Part shown: piece after piece, positions 56,828 to 64,000 of the stretch | How positions within the stretch are numbered: position 1 is the stretch's first letter | Layout of the letters: every line of letters starts with the position of its first letter | NCBI RefSeq assembly: GCF_000828575.1 | Contig: NZ_AP011952.1 | Span: 937,501 to 1,001,500 of the forward strand | Origin: Methanothermobacter sp. CaT2 | GTDB lineage: Archaea > Methanobacteriota > Methanobacteria > Methanobacteriales > Methanothermobacteraceae | Direction: 5' to 3' | Length of the DNA: 64,000 nucleotides | Position numbers and translations under genes: made by a program | Notes under the pieces: model-generated | What the model was told of the DNA's origin: nothing | Database searches by the model: none | What the model saw: only the letters and a program-made list of their open reading frames with translations

Positions 56828-58534
56828 ATGAAAGGGATAAAGGTCGTTGAAACAGCATTCAGGGATGCGCACCAGTCACTTCTTGCAACACGCCTCCGTA
56901 CCCGTGACATGACACCCATCGCAGAGGAAATGGACCGGGTGGGTTTCTTCTCACTGGAGGCATGGGGCGGTGCAACCTTCGATACCTGCATACGCTACCT
57001 GAATGAGGATCCATGGGAGAGGCTACGGGAACTTAAGGAACACGTGAAAAGGACGCCGATACAGATGCTCCTCAGGGGCCAGAACCTTGTGGGGTACAAG
57101 CACTACCCCGATGACATAGTGAGGAAGTTCATTGAGAAGTCCTATGAAAACGGCGTTGATGTCTTCAGGATATTCGACGCCCTCAATGACATAAGGAACA
57201 TGGAGTACGCCATAAAGGTCGCCAGGGAACAGGAAGCCCATGTGCAGGGAGTCATCTGCTACACCATCAGCCCTTATCACACCCTTGAGAGTTATGTGGA
57301 CTTTGCAAGGGAACTGGAGGCCCTTGAATGTGACTCCGTTGCAATAAAGGACATGGCAGGCCTAATATCTCCACATGATGCCTACGAACTCGTGAGGGCC
57401 CTCAAGGAAGAGACCGACCTCATGGTGAACCTTCACTGCCACTGCACAAGTGGAATGACACCCATGAGCTACTATGCCGCCTGTGAGGCCGGCGTTGATA
57501 TACTTGATACCGCCATATCACCCCTATCCTGGGGTGCCTCCCAGCCACCCACAGAGAGCATTGTGGCTGCACTCCGGGACACACCCTACGACACGGGCCT
57601 TGACCTTGAGATCCTGAAGAACATCAAGAAGTACTTCGAGGAGATCCGGAAGAAGTACAGCAGCATCCTCGACCCCATAGCCGAGCAGATCGACACAGAC
57701 GTCCTCATATACCAGATACCCGGGGGTATGCTGTCAAACCTTGTTGCGCAGCTCAAGGAGCAGAACGCCCTGGACCGCTATGAGGAGGTCCTCGAGGAGA
57801 TGCCCCGGGTGAGGAAGGATATGGGTTACCCTCCCCTTGTAACCCCAACCAGTCAGATAGTCGGTATACAGGCCGTTATGAACGTCCTGAGCGGTGAGAG
57901 GTACAGCATGGTCACCAATGAGGTGAAGGACTACTTCCGGGGACTCTACGGCAGACCCCCTGCCCCATTAAATGAGGAGGTCGCAAGGAAGGTCATCGGA
58001 GATGAGAAACCCATCGACTGCAGACCAGCGGACATCCTCAAACCCCAGTATGATGAGTGCAGGAGGAAGGGTGAGGAGATGGGCATAATAGAGAAGGAGG
58101 AGGACATACTGACCCTCGCCCTCTACCCTGCCATTGCACCTAAATTCCTGAGGGGTGAAATCGAGGAGGAGCCCCTGGAGCCCCCGGCAGAGGAGATGGC
58201 CCCGACAGGTGAGGTGCCAACCGTCTTCCACGTGGAGGTCGATGGTGACGAGTTCGAGGTCAAGGTGGTCCCCACAGGCTACATGACCATCGAGGAAGCT
58301 GAACCCGAACCGGTGGATGTTGAGGGTGCAGTTAAGTCCACCATGCAGGGCATGGTTGTGAAGCTCAAGGTCAGTGAGGGCGACCAGGTGAATGCCGGGG
58401 ACGTTGTCGCGGTTGTTGAAGCCATGAAGATGGAGAACGATATCCAGACACCCCACGGTGGTGTTGTTGAGAAGATATACACCGCTGAGGGTGAAAAGGT
58501 TGAGACCGGCGACATAATCATGGTCATAAAATAA
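56828..58534 (+). CDS. pycB: Pyruvate carboxylase subunit B
   Basis: Carries the carboxyltransferase and biotin-carrier parts of the two-subunit archaeal pyruvate carboxylase, which makes oxaloacetate for the incomplete reductive TCA route. 568 residues. FRDAHQSLLATRLRT and the metal-binding NLHCHCTSGM define the carboxyltransferase. The C-terminal lipoyl/biotinyl domain has VEAMKMENDI with Lys534 as the biotin site. PycA (biotin carboxylase) is not in the window, so the subunits are encoded apart. Starts at ATG 56828. Confidence 0.96.
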   Translation: MKGIKVVETAFRDAHQSLLATRLRTRDMTPIAEEMDRVGFFSLEAWGGATFDTCIRYLNEDPWERLRELKEHVKRTPIQMLLRGQNLVGYKHYPDDIVRKFIEKSYENGVDVFRIFDALNDIRNMEYAIKVAREQEAHVQGVICYTISPYHTLESYVDFARELEALECDSVAIKDMAGLISPHDAYELVRALKEETDLMVNLHCHCTSGMTPMSYYAACEAGVDILDTAISPLSWGASQPPTESIVAALRDTPYDTGLDLEILKNIKKYFEEIRKKYSSILDPIAEQIDTDVLIYQIPGGMLSNLVAQLKEQNALDRYEEVLEEMPRVRKDMGYPPLVTPTSQIVGIQAVMNVLSGERYSMVTNEVKDYFRGLYGRPPAPLNEEVARKVIGDEKPIDCRPADILKPQYDECRRKGEEMGIIEKEEDILTLALYPAIAPKFLRGEIEEEPLEPPAEEMAPTGEVPTVFHVEVDGDEFEVKVVPTGYMTIEEAEPEPVDVEGAVKSTMQGMVVKLKVSEGDQVNAGDVVAVVEAMKMENDIQTPHGGVVEKIYTAEGEKVETGDIIMVIK

Positions 58535-58693
58535 AAACCTTCTTTTATATTCTGCCTCTAGTCCGGGACCGTTAAATATATGATTCAGGCCTCAACCATT
58601 CCTCTGAAAGAAGCCTGTTTTCATTATTTTTTTCACTGCGGATTTTACTGGATCAGACAAAAAATAGAATAGGGTTATGGGGCCGCTGTCGAA

Positions 58694-59362
58694 CTATTCA
58701 CGGTACTCTGTGGGATCATCAATACCTGCAAGCTCAAAGGCCCTTCTCCTCCTCATGCAGGACTCGCAGACGCCACAGTGGACCCTGTCTCCAGCGTAGC
58801 ATGAGTAGGTTAACTCGAATGGTAGCCCCACTTCATGGCCTGCCTCCACTATCTCCCTTTTGGTCATACCAATCACCGGTGCCACCACACGAACACCATC
58901 CAGGGTCCCTATCTCCAGGAGCCTGTTGAATGCATCAAGGAACTCCTCTGAGTTATCAGGGAAGGTCTCAGCCTCCTCCAGGTCCCAGCCAACTATAACC
59001 GCACCGGCATCCATGGCCTCGGCGAAGGAGACCCCTATGGAGGTGAATACCAGGTTCCTCCCCGGTACCCAGACCTTCCTGGCTGTCTCAAGGCACTCGA
59101 CGGTGTCATCAAGGTTCGATGGGGATGGTATGTCCCCTCCAGCCGTGAGCACTGAGCCCCCGAGTCTTCCAAGCCACTGGAGGTCCAGTGTGGTGTGTTC
59201 GATGCCGAGGTGCTCTGATAGTCTCCTCGCATATTCCAGCTCCATCCTGGCACTCCTCTGACCGTAATCAAAGGTTATGGCATGGATCTCATATTCATCC
59301 ATCATGAGTGCCGTTGCAACTGCCGAGTCCATACCCCCTGAGAGTATGCTTATTGCCCTCAT
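58694..59362 (-). CDS. queC: 7-cyano-7-deazaguanine synthase QueC
   Basis: Makes preQ0, which archaea insert into tRNA as the base of archaeosine. 222 residues. The PP-loop is ILSGGMDSAVATALMM. FDYGQRSARMELEYARRLSE follows, then PGRNLVFTSIGVSFAEA, and a zinc site CYAGDRVHCGVCESC at the C-terminus. ATG overlaps the larC stop (ATGA), so the two are co-translated, although the functions are not obviously linked. Confidence 0.94.
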   Translation of the reverse strand: MRAISILSGGMDSAVATALMMDEYEIHAITFDYGQRSARMELEYARRLSEHLGIEHTTLDLQWLGRLGGSVLTAGGDIPSPSNLDDTVECLETARKVWVPGRNLVFTSIGVSFAEAMDAGAVIVGWDLEEAETFPDNSEEFLDAFNRLLEIGTLDGVRVVAPVIGMTKREIVEAGHEVGLPFELTYSCYAGDRVHCGVCESCMRRRRAFELAGIDDPTEYRE

Positions 59363-60594
59363 TTCAGGCCTCCGCTACCATCATTCTCCTGATCCGCCTT
59401 GAATTTAAGGTCTCTGAACTGTTTCTCAGACATTTCAATAACATCCCTGAGTGGTATTCCTGTCTCAAGTGATATCCTCCGGGCATCCTCGTATTCTATC
59501 CGTGCATTTACGACCCTTGAGCCCATGAGGCCAACCTTGAACCTTGCCGTCCTGCGGCCCTTGATATCAACCTCGGCCTCCATGATCCTCCTCTCAAGGA
59601 CTCCCCTGTGGACCTGGGGGAATATCCTCACACCCAGGGTCCCTGTCTCTGAGAAGAGGTGCTCAAGGATCCTCTCATACTCGTTTTCCCTGCAGATGAC
59701 CCTTATAAGCTGTCCTGGTCTGTTCTTCTTCATTATGACCGGCGTGAGGGTCACATCCAGCGCCCCGGCTTCCAGGAGCCTCTCGAAAATGTTTCCGAGG
59801 ACCTCGCCGCTCAGGTGGTCCACGTTGGTCTCAAGGAGCGTGACAGTGTCATGGGGTACCTGCCCTGAGCCCCTTACTATCCTCAGTATGTTGGGGAATT
59901 CAGGGTCCATGCTCCCGGCCCCGTAGCCTGTGGCCTGGATCTCCATTGGTGGGAAGAACCTGCGGTGCTCCCGCACCATGTTCACGAGGAGGGCCGAACC
60001 GGTGGGTGTGGCAAGTTCAACCCCGGATGGTCCCCCTGTGACAGGGAATCCCCTGAGTATCTCGGTTGTGGCGGGTGCAGGGACCGGTGTGAGGCCATGG
60101 GCACCCCTCACCAGTCCCCCTCCGACTGCAACCGGGAGGGTGTAGACCTCATCCCGGTGGAGGTTGAGGTCGAAGTATGCGAAGACCGCCCCCATGACAT
60201 CTGCAACCGCATCCGCGGCGCCGACCTCATGGAAGTGAACTTCATCCAGTTTCACTCCATGGACAGAGGCCTCTGCCTGGGCTATGGTGTGGAAGACGGC
60301 CCTTGCCATTGATAGCATCTCATCATCCAGGGCAGGGTGGCTGATCCCCTCAAGGAGTCTGAGGAACTCCAGGTAGCCCACACTGAGTGATTCGTCAGCC
60401 CTCACATCAACGTATGTGGCCCTGAGGCCCGCCCTTTTAACCTCAGATACACTCACATCAGCACCGCCGAAGTGGGACGCCGCATCCTCCATGACCTCAG
60501 CTGTCCTCTCGGGGTGGGCCCCGAGGTCTATGAGGGCGCCCACCATCATGTTACCTGATACCCCTGCCAGCTGGGGGTCTATGACTGTTACCAT
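59359..60594 (-). CDS. larC: LarC-like nickel insertion protein (DUF111)
   Basis: Family of the CTP-dependent nickel chelatase that completes the nickel-pincer cofactor in lactate racemase. About 411 residues. The N-terminal GVSGNMMVGALIDLGA is typical, HFHEVGAADAVADVMGA carries metal-binding His/Glu/Asp and VTLTPVIMKKNRPGQLIRVI the C-terminal nucleotide region. No larA or larB is nearby. In archaea the need is unknown. ATG 60594 follows GGTGCTCGG. It is the second gene in a leftward run of three. Confidence 0.88.
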   Translation of the reverse strand: MVTVIDPQLAGVSGNMMVGALIDLGAHPERTAEVMEDAASHFGGADVSVSEVKRAGLRATYVDVRADESLSVGYLEFLRLLEGISHPALDDEMLSMARAVFHTIAQAEASVHGVKLDEVHFHEVGAADAVADVMGAVFAYFDLNLHRDEVYTLPVAVGGGLVRGAHGLTPVPAPATTEILRGFPVTGGPSGVELATPTGSALLVNMVREHRRFFPPMEIQATGYGAGSMDPEFPNILRIVRGSGQVPHDTVTLLETNVDHLSGEVLGNIFERLLEAGALDVTLTPVIMKKNRPGQLIRVICRENEYERILEHLFSETGTLGVRIFPQVHRGVLERRIMEAEVDIKGRRTARFKVGLMGSRVVNARIEYEDARRISLETGIPLRDVIEMSEKQFRDLKFKADQENDGSGGLK

Positions 60595-60616
60595 CCGAGC
60601 ACCGCTTATATTCACT

Positions 60617-60943
60617 CTAGGGTGAGTTGACTATTATCCTTCTTATGGGTATCTCTATTATGGTGTACTTCTCACTGGCCAGCTCCTCGCCGAACCTGTT
60701 TACGATTGGTTCAACAAGTTCCTCATCAACCACCGAGCATACGAGGACTGCGTCCCTTGCATAGTCGTGTATCAGTGAAATGGCTGATTCAGGGTCCTCC
60801 TTGACTGAGAATCCCTTCCACTCTGTCGGGGAGACGCCCTTGTACTCCACTATGTAGAAGCCTGTGACGCCCTCATCTGCCAGTATGTTCATGACACGGC
60901 CCAGGTTCTCGACCTCAATGAATACCCGTAGATGCACCTTCAT
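60617..60943 (-). CDS. Small P-II-like regulator-fold protein of the MJ1244 family
   Basis: About 108 residues with a ferredoxin-like/P-II arrangement: [33 protein letters not shown], and the ending [16 protein letters not shown]. Known in methanogens only as a conserved protein of unknown role; metabolite sensing is a guess from fold. ATG 60943 has GGTGAT five bases upstream. It heads the run with larC and queC. Confidence 0.75.
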   Translation of the reverse strand: MKVHLRVFIEVENLGRVMNILADEGVTGFYIVEYKGVSPTEWKGFSVKEDPESAISLIHDYARDAVLVCSVVDEELVEPIVNRFGEELASEKYTIIEIPIRRIIVNSP

Positions 60944-61073
60944 TAATATCACCATACATAGATATGTGCTGTGTAGATAATAAATCTGATGAGGGTGTAA
61001 ACTCCAGCAGATGATAACTGCCGGTTATCATAAGAGCTGTCACAGCTGGTGGCGTATGTTGAAGGTGAATCAC

Positions 61074-61907
61074 TTGAAGAAGAAAATGAATGTTAACGGT
61101 GCAGATATTGTGGTTGAAGAGGATCATGTAACTGTGAGTGCAGATTCAGGCCTTGTTACTGCAGATTCAAGCATCAGAATTGAGGACGAGGTCCGCCATG
61201 ATCTCCCCCGGGGCCACTGCATGGTGAGGGATGGTGATGCGGTGGCATTCTCATCCACAGGGGATGTGATGGACGTCCTGGTGGTCGTCGGGGAGCCCTG
61301 CGGTGACCGGATACCTGAAGCCCTGAGGATCAGTGTGGAGGAGGTATCATCGGCCGCCGGGATCCTCACTGAGATAATGGGGCAGCGGGTGAGGGTCGTG
61401 GCACTCCCGGGTGATGAACGGCCCTGTGAAGATTCCATAAGGGGGGCTGTCAGGCGCTCCCTTCAGGGTGTGCTCCTGGATGGCCCTGGAGTCGAGGAGC
61501 TCCTTGAGGCCCGCGGCGTCACCATTGATGGTATGGTCGATGCGGGTATGGATCTGGTGGTGGGTGTTGATGTCACCGCCGAGCTCCGGGACCGTCTCAG
61601 GTCAGAGATACAGAGGGCCCTGGGGGACCTCAATGTCAGGGCCCTCCTTGCAGCCGCCCTGCACCTTGAGGGGGACATAGAAAACCTGAGGATCCTCGGT
61701 GTGGATCTGAGGGATGACCCTGCCTTCCTCTACAGTGATGAGGTCCTGGGGATGGCTGTTGCCAACCAGGTGGCAGGTACGAAGGCCATATTCAACTTCA
61801 AGAGATATGATGAGGAAAAACCCGGCATCCTCGGGGAACTGGGCCCCATGGTGGATGATGCCGTTGCGGGTCTCATAGCCGGGTGCATGTCACGCCTCTT
61901 CGAATGA
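61074..61907 (+). CDS. cobZ: PgpA-domain protein, likely alpha-ribazole phosphatase CobZ
   Basis: About 277 residues. An N-terminal domain with charged strands (about 1-110) is followed by a PgpA-type helical domain ending SDEVLGMAVANQVAGTKAIF, MVDDAVAGLIAGCMSRLFE. Methanogens use such a protein, CobZ, to remove phosphate from alpha-ribazole-5'-phosphate. The cobS gene one short frame downstream supports this. Phosphatase for phosphatidylglycerol phosphate would be the alternative. The start is uncertain: TTG 61074 with AAGGTGA upstream is favoured over ATG 61086. Confidence 0.8.
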   Translation: MKKKMNVNGADIVVEEDHVTVSADSGLVTADSSIRIEDEVRHDLPRGHCMVRDGDAVAFSSTGDVMDVLVVVGEPCGDRIPEALRISVEEVSSAAGILTEIMGQRVRVVALPGDERPCEDSIRGAVRRSLQGVLLDGPGVEELLEARGVTIDGMVDAGMDLVVGVDVTAELRDRLRSEIQRALGDLNVRALLAAALHLEGDIENLRILGVDLRDDPAFLYSDEVLGMAVANQVAGTKAIFNFKRYDEEKPGILGELGPMVDDAVAGLIAGCMSRLFE

Positions 61908-61920
61908 TGGGGGTAGACCT

Positions 61921-62007
61921 GTGAGGACAGAAAGATCCGCCAGAACCCTGTTTACACCACTCCCCTCACCACAGACAGAAAGATCCTCCTGCGAGGGGGG
62001 TGCCTGA
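61921..62007 (+). CDS. Possible 28-codon open reading frame coupled to cobS
   Basis: GTG 61921 follows a GGGGGTAG site and the frame ([18 protein letters not shown]...) ends in TGA at 62005-62007, which overlaps the cobS ATG as TGATG. It contains a short internal repeat (ACAGAAAGATCC twice). It could be a leader peptide tuning cobS translation or only chance; no family is recognised. Confidence 0.3.
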   Translation: MRTERSARTLFTPLPSPQTERSSCEGGA

Positions 62008-62756
62008 TGAACGTCACCGACAAAGTCAGGGGACTCATATCCTTCTCAACGGTTGTGCCCCTGAAATCAGAGGCCAGCATTGAGGATATAGCTTCACTCA
62101 CACTCCACTGGCCCCTTGTGGGCGCCCTCATAGGGGTTGCAGTGGGTTCAGCCGGGGTGGCTGCATCCCTAGTGTTCCCTGGGGCGGTTGTTGCCTGTGT
62201 TGCCTATGGATTCGCCATCTGGTTCACAGGTTTCCACCACCTCGATGGCCTCATAGATATGGGTGACGCCCTCATGTCCCATGGGAGCTTTGAGAGGAAG
62301 ATAGAGATAATGAGGGATCCCAGGATAGGCACAGGTGGCCTTGGACTTCTGCTCATCGTATCATCAACCACCATAGCAGCCATCTATTCCCTTCCACAGG
62401 ATGTCCTGTTCCAGGGACTCCTCATAGGGGAGGTCTCGGCCAAGGTGTGCCTCACGGGCTGCGCCCGGGTATCCAGGCCCCTCGATGGTGGGACCGGGAG
62501 GCACTTCATAATGGCGAGTAGAAGCCCCTTCACCGGCATGGTCTGGATCTTCTGGGCCGCTGCAGCATACCTCCTGGCGGGGGTTCCCGGTGCTGTTAGT
62601 GTTGCTGTTGCTGTCCTCTCAGGAGTTTTCATTGGTCTTGTTGCCAGGAGGAACTTCTACTGGAGCACGGGTGACGTGCTGGGGGCCTCGAATGAGGTGG
62701 GGAGGATGATGTCACTTCTTGGCCTCCTTGCGGCCATCAGATTAACGGGGCTGTAG
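62007..62756 (+). CDS. cobS: Adenosylcobinamide-GDP ribazoletransferase CobS
   Basis: Membrane enzyme that joins alpha-ribazole to adenosylcobinamide-GDP in corrinoid synthesis. 249 residues with about six helices. [19 protein letters not shown] is the hallmark, RDPRIGTGG follows and [14 protein letters not shown] marks the end. It has its own site GAGGGGGGTG. Corrinoids are cofactors of the methyltransferase Mtr, so this supports core methanogenesis. Confidence 0.94.
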   Translation: MNVTDKVRGLISFSTVVPLKSEASIEDIASLTLHWPLVGALIGVAVGSAGVAASLVFPGAVVACVAYGFAIWFTGFHHLDGLIDMGDALMSHGSFERKIEIMRDPRIGTGGLGLLLIVSSTTIAAIYSLPQDVLFQGLLIGEVSAKVCLTGCARVSRPLDGGTGRHFIMASRSPFTGMVWIFWAAAAYLLAGVPGAVSVAVAVLSGVFIGLVARRNFYWSTGDVLGASNEVGRMMSLLGLLAAIRLTGL

Positions 62757-62825
62757 GTAAAGGGGGTGCCCATCCAGCATTTGGAGAGTTTAATGGTATT
62801 TAATGATTCATTGGAGGTCAGTATA

Positions 62826-63368
62826 ATGGATGTGAAGGTTTTGAGGCTTGGTCACAGACCGTCAAGGGATGCGAGGATCACGACACACGTATGCCTCACT
62901 GCAAGGGCCTTCGGTGCCTCGGAGGTTATACTGAGTGGTGAGGAGGACCCTAAACTCATGGAGGGTGTTGAGGATGTTGTCAGGAGATGGGGTGGTCCCT
63001 TCAGTGTGGTCTACCGGAGGAACTGGCAGGGTGTCATAGACTCCTGGAAGAAGGATGGTGGGGAGGTCATACACCTCACAATGTACGGTTTACCTGCCAG
63101 GGACGTTGTGCCCGGGATAAAGGATAACGGGAAGGACAAGCTCATTGTGGTGGGGGGTGCAAGGGTCCCCGGGAAGGTCTACAGCCTTGCAGACTACAAC
63201 GTGGGGGTGACCAATCAGCCCCACTCTGAGGTCTCCTCCCTGGCGGTGTTCATGCACATGCTCCTTGATGGGGCTGAATTCGACCTTAAATTTGAGGATG
63301 CCCGGATAGAGGTCATCCCCCAGGCCAGGGGTAAAATGCTCAGGGAGATCGATGATGATGGCGATTAA
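62826..63368 (+). CDS. trm56: tRNA (cytidine(56)-2'-O)-methyltransferase aTrm56
   Basis: About 180 residues of the archaeal SPOUT family (COG1303) that methylates C56 in the tRNA T-loop. LRLGHRPSRDARITTHVCLT and LIVVGGARVPGKVYSLADYN, NVGVTNQPHSEVSSLAVFM form the knotted SAM site and are intact. ATG 62826 follows GGAGGTC; the longer frame starting at 62766 has no site. Confidence 0.92.
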   Translation: MDVKVLRLGHRPSRDARITTHVCLTARAFGASEVILSGEEDPKLMEGVEDVVRRWGGPFSVVYRRNWQGVIDSWKKDGGEVIHLTMYGLPARDVVPGIKDNGKDKLIVVGGARVPGKVYSLADYNVGVTNQPHSEVSSLAVFMHMLLDGAEFDLKFEDARIEVIPQARGKMLREIDDDGD

Positions 63369-63397
63369 CATGATAAGCTGTGGATGGAGGGAGGATG

Positions 63398-64000
63398 ATG
63401 CTGAGGGTGATTGATAACCTGATAGTCAGGGAGAAGCTCACCACCATAAGGTGCAGGGGGATAGACCCGGCCAGCTTCAGACGGGGAGTGACTGATATAG
63501 GTCGCTACATGGCCTACGAATTTGCAGACACCCTTAAATGGCGTGAGGTTGAGGTTGAAACTCCCCTGGGTACGGCCAGTGGTGTTGAGATAACCGACAG
63601 GGACAGGATAGTTCTTCTGAGCATCCTCAGGGCTTCACTGCCCTTCACAGAGGGCGTGATGAAGGTCTTCCCTGAGGCAGAACACGGTATTATCGGTGCG
63701 AGGAGGTCAGATGACCCCCCATTCAGGGTCTCAATCGACTACATCAGGGTCCCTGATCTTGATGATAAGATACTGGTGATAGCGGACCCCATGCTCGCAA
63801 CAGGGAACACCATGATAGGTATCCTGGAGGCTCTTGAGGCCCATGGCTCCCCTGCAAGGACGGTGGTCTTCAATATCATATCCTCCAGGATGGGCCTTGA
63901 AAGGGTCCTTCAGAGGGGTATAGATGTCTACACATGCGGTGTTGAGGAGGAGGTTAACGATATGGGCTACATAGTCCCTGGACTCGGGGACGCAGGGGAT
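63398..64000 (+). CDS. upp: Uracil phosphoribosyltransferase, truncated by the window end
   Basis: Salvages uracil to UMP. The frame from ATG 63398 (or 63395) reads MLRVIDNLIVREKLTTIR, ILRASLPFTEGVM and the PRPP-binding ADPMLATGNTM, and ends in VNDMGYIVPGLGDAGD at the window edge. These are the UPRT landmarks, so only the last few residues are missing. GGAGGGAGG precedes the start. Confidence 0.93.
   Translation, partial: MLRVIDNLIVREKLTTIRCRGIDPASFRRGVTDIGRYMAYEFADTLKWREVEVETPLGTASGVEITDRDRIVLLSILRASLPFTEGVMKVFPEAEHGIIGARRSDDPPFRVSIDYIRVPDLDDKILVIADPMLATGNTMIGILEALEAHGSPARTVVFNIISSRMGLERVLQRGIDVYTCGVEEEVNDMGYIVPGLGDAGD

Overview
The window reads as a chromosome segment of a thermophilic hydrogenotrophic methanogen of the Methanobacteriales, very probably Methanothermobacter. 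Evidence: RNA polymerase large subunits split into B''/B' and A'/A'', an archaeal RpoH-RpoB-RpoA-L30e-NusA-S12-S7-EF2-EF1A-S10 cluster, Sep-tRNA:Cys-tRNA synthase, a soluble MtrA (methyltransferase subunit A) homologue, pyruvate carboxylase subunit B, archaeal CobZ/CobS, TATA-type promoters, GGTG/GGAGG ribosome binding sites with frequent GTG and TTG starts, and tRNA genes without encoded CCA.

Layout. 1-13150 is the transcription/translation operon. 13231-13441 holds two tandem tRNA-Ser genes. 13499-16241 holds an MtrA homologue and a TetR regulator that are divergently transcribed across three perfectly spaced TTAAC-N5-GTTAA operators, followed by a NYN-domain protein, a universal stress protein and a GyrI-like protein. 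16362-22048 is a leftward overlapping cluster: HypD, HAD phosphatase, TldE/PmbA, radical SAM protein, THEP1-type NTPase, SepCysS. After a CaCA-type cation exchanger comes a 1496-residue DUF11-repeat surface protein (23209-27699).

28683-42112 is an AT-rich CRISPR island. It has an array of 75 repeats (30 bp) with about 74 spacers, plus a degenerate trailer repeat, and a complete type I-B set cas6-cas8-cas7-cas5-cas3-cas4-cas1-cas2. Everything points to minus-strand transcription with the leader at 33764-33868, between cas2 and the array. Within the array five consecutive spacer-repeat units are duplicated in tandem.

42534-64000 is accessory and housekeeping metabolism: a drug/lipid-type ABC exporter; a KaiC-KaiB-histidine kinase operon; an MBL-rhodanese protein; archaeal lipid synthesis (UbiA prenyltransferase, CTP-dependent polyprenol-kinase-like protein); thymidylate kinase; inositol-phosphate synthase; ferredoxin and PycB; a leftward group with LarC and QueC; a cobamide pair CobZ/CobS; aTrm56; and the start of uracil phosphoribosyltransferase.

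The most unusual thing seen is in the surface-protein gene, about 5 kb from the array. A 31-bp direct repeat flanks a 35-bp unrelated insert, giving a 66-bp in-frame unit. These lengths match the repeat (30), spacer (about 35-38) and period (66-67) of the nearby array, so this looks like an ectopic Cas1-Cas2 spacer integration with target-site duplication. All lengths and counts here were made by hand from the sequence; no database search was run.
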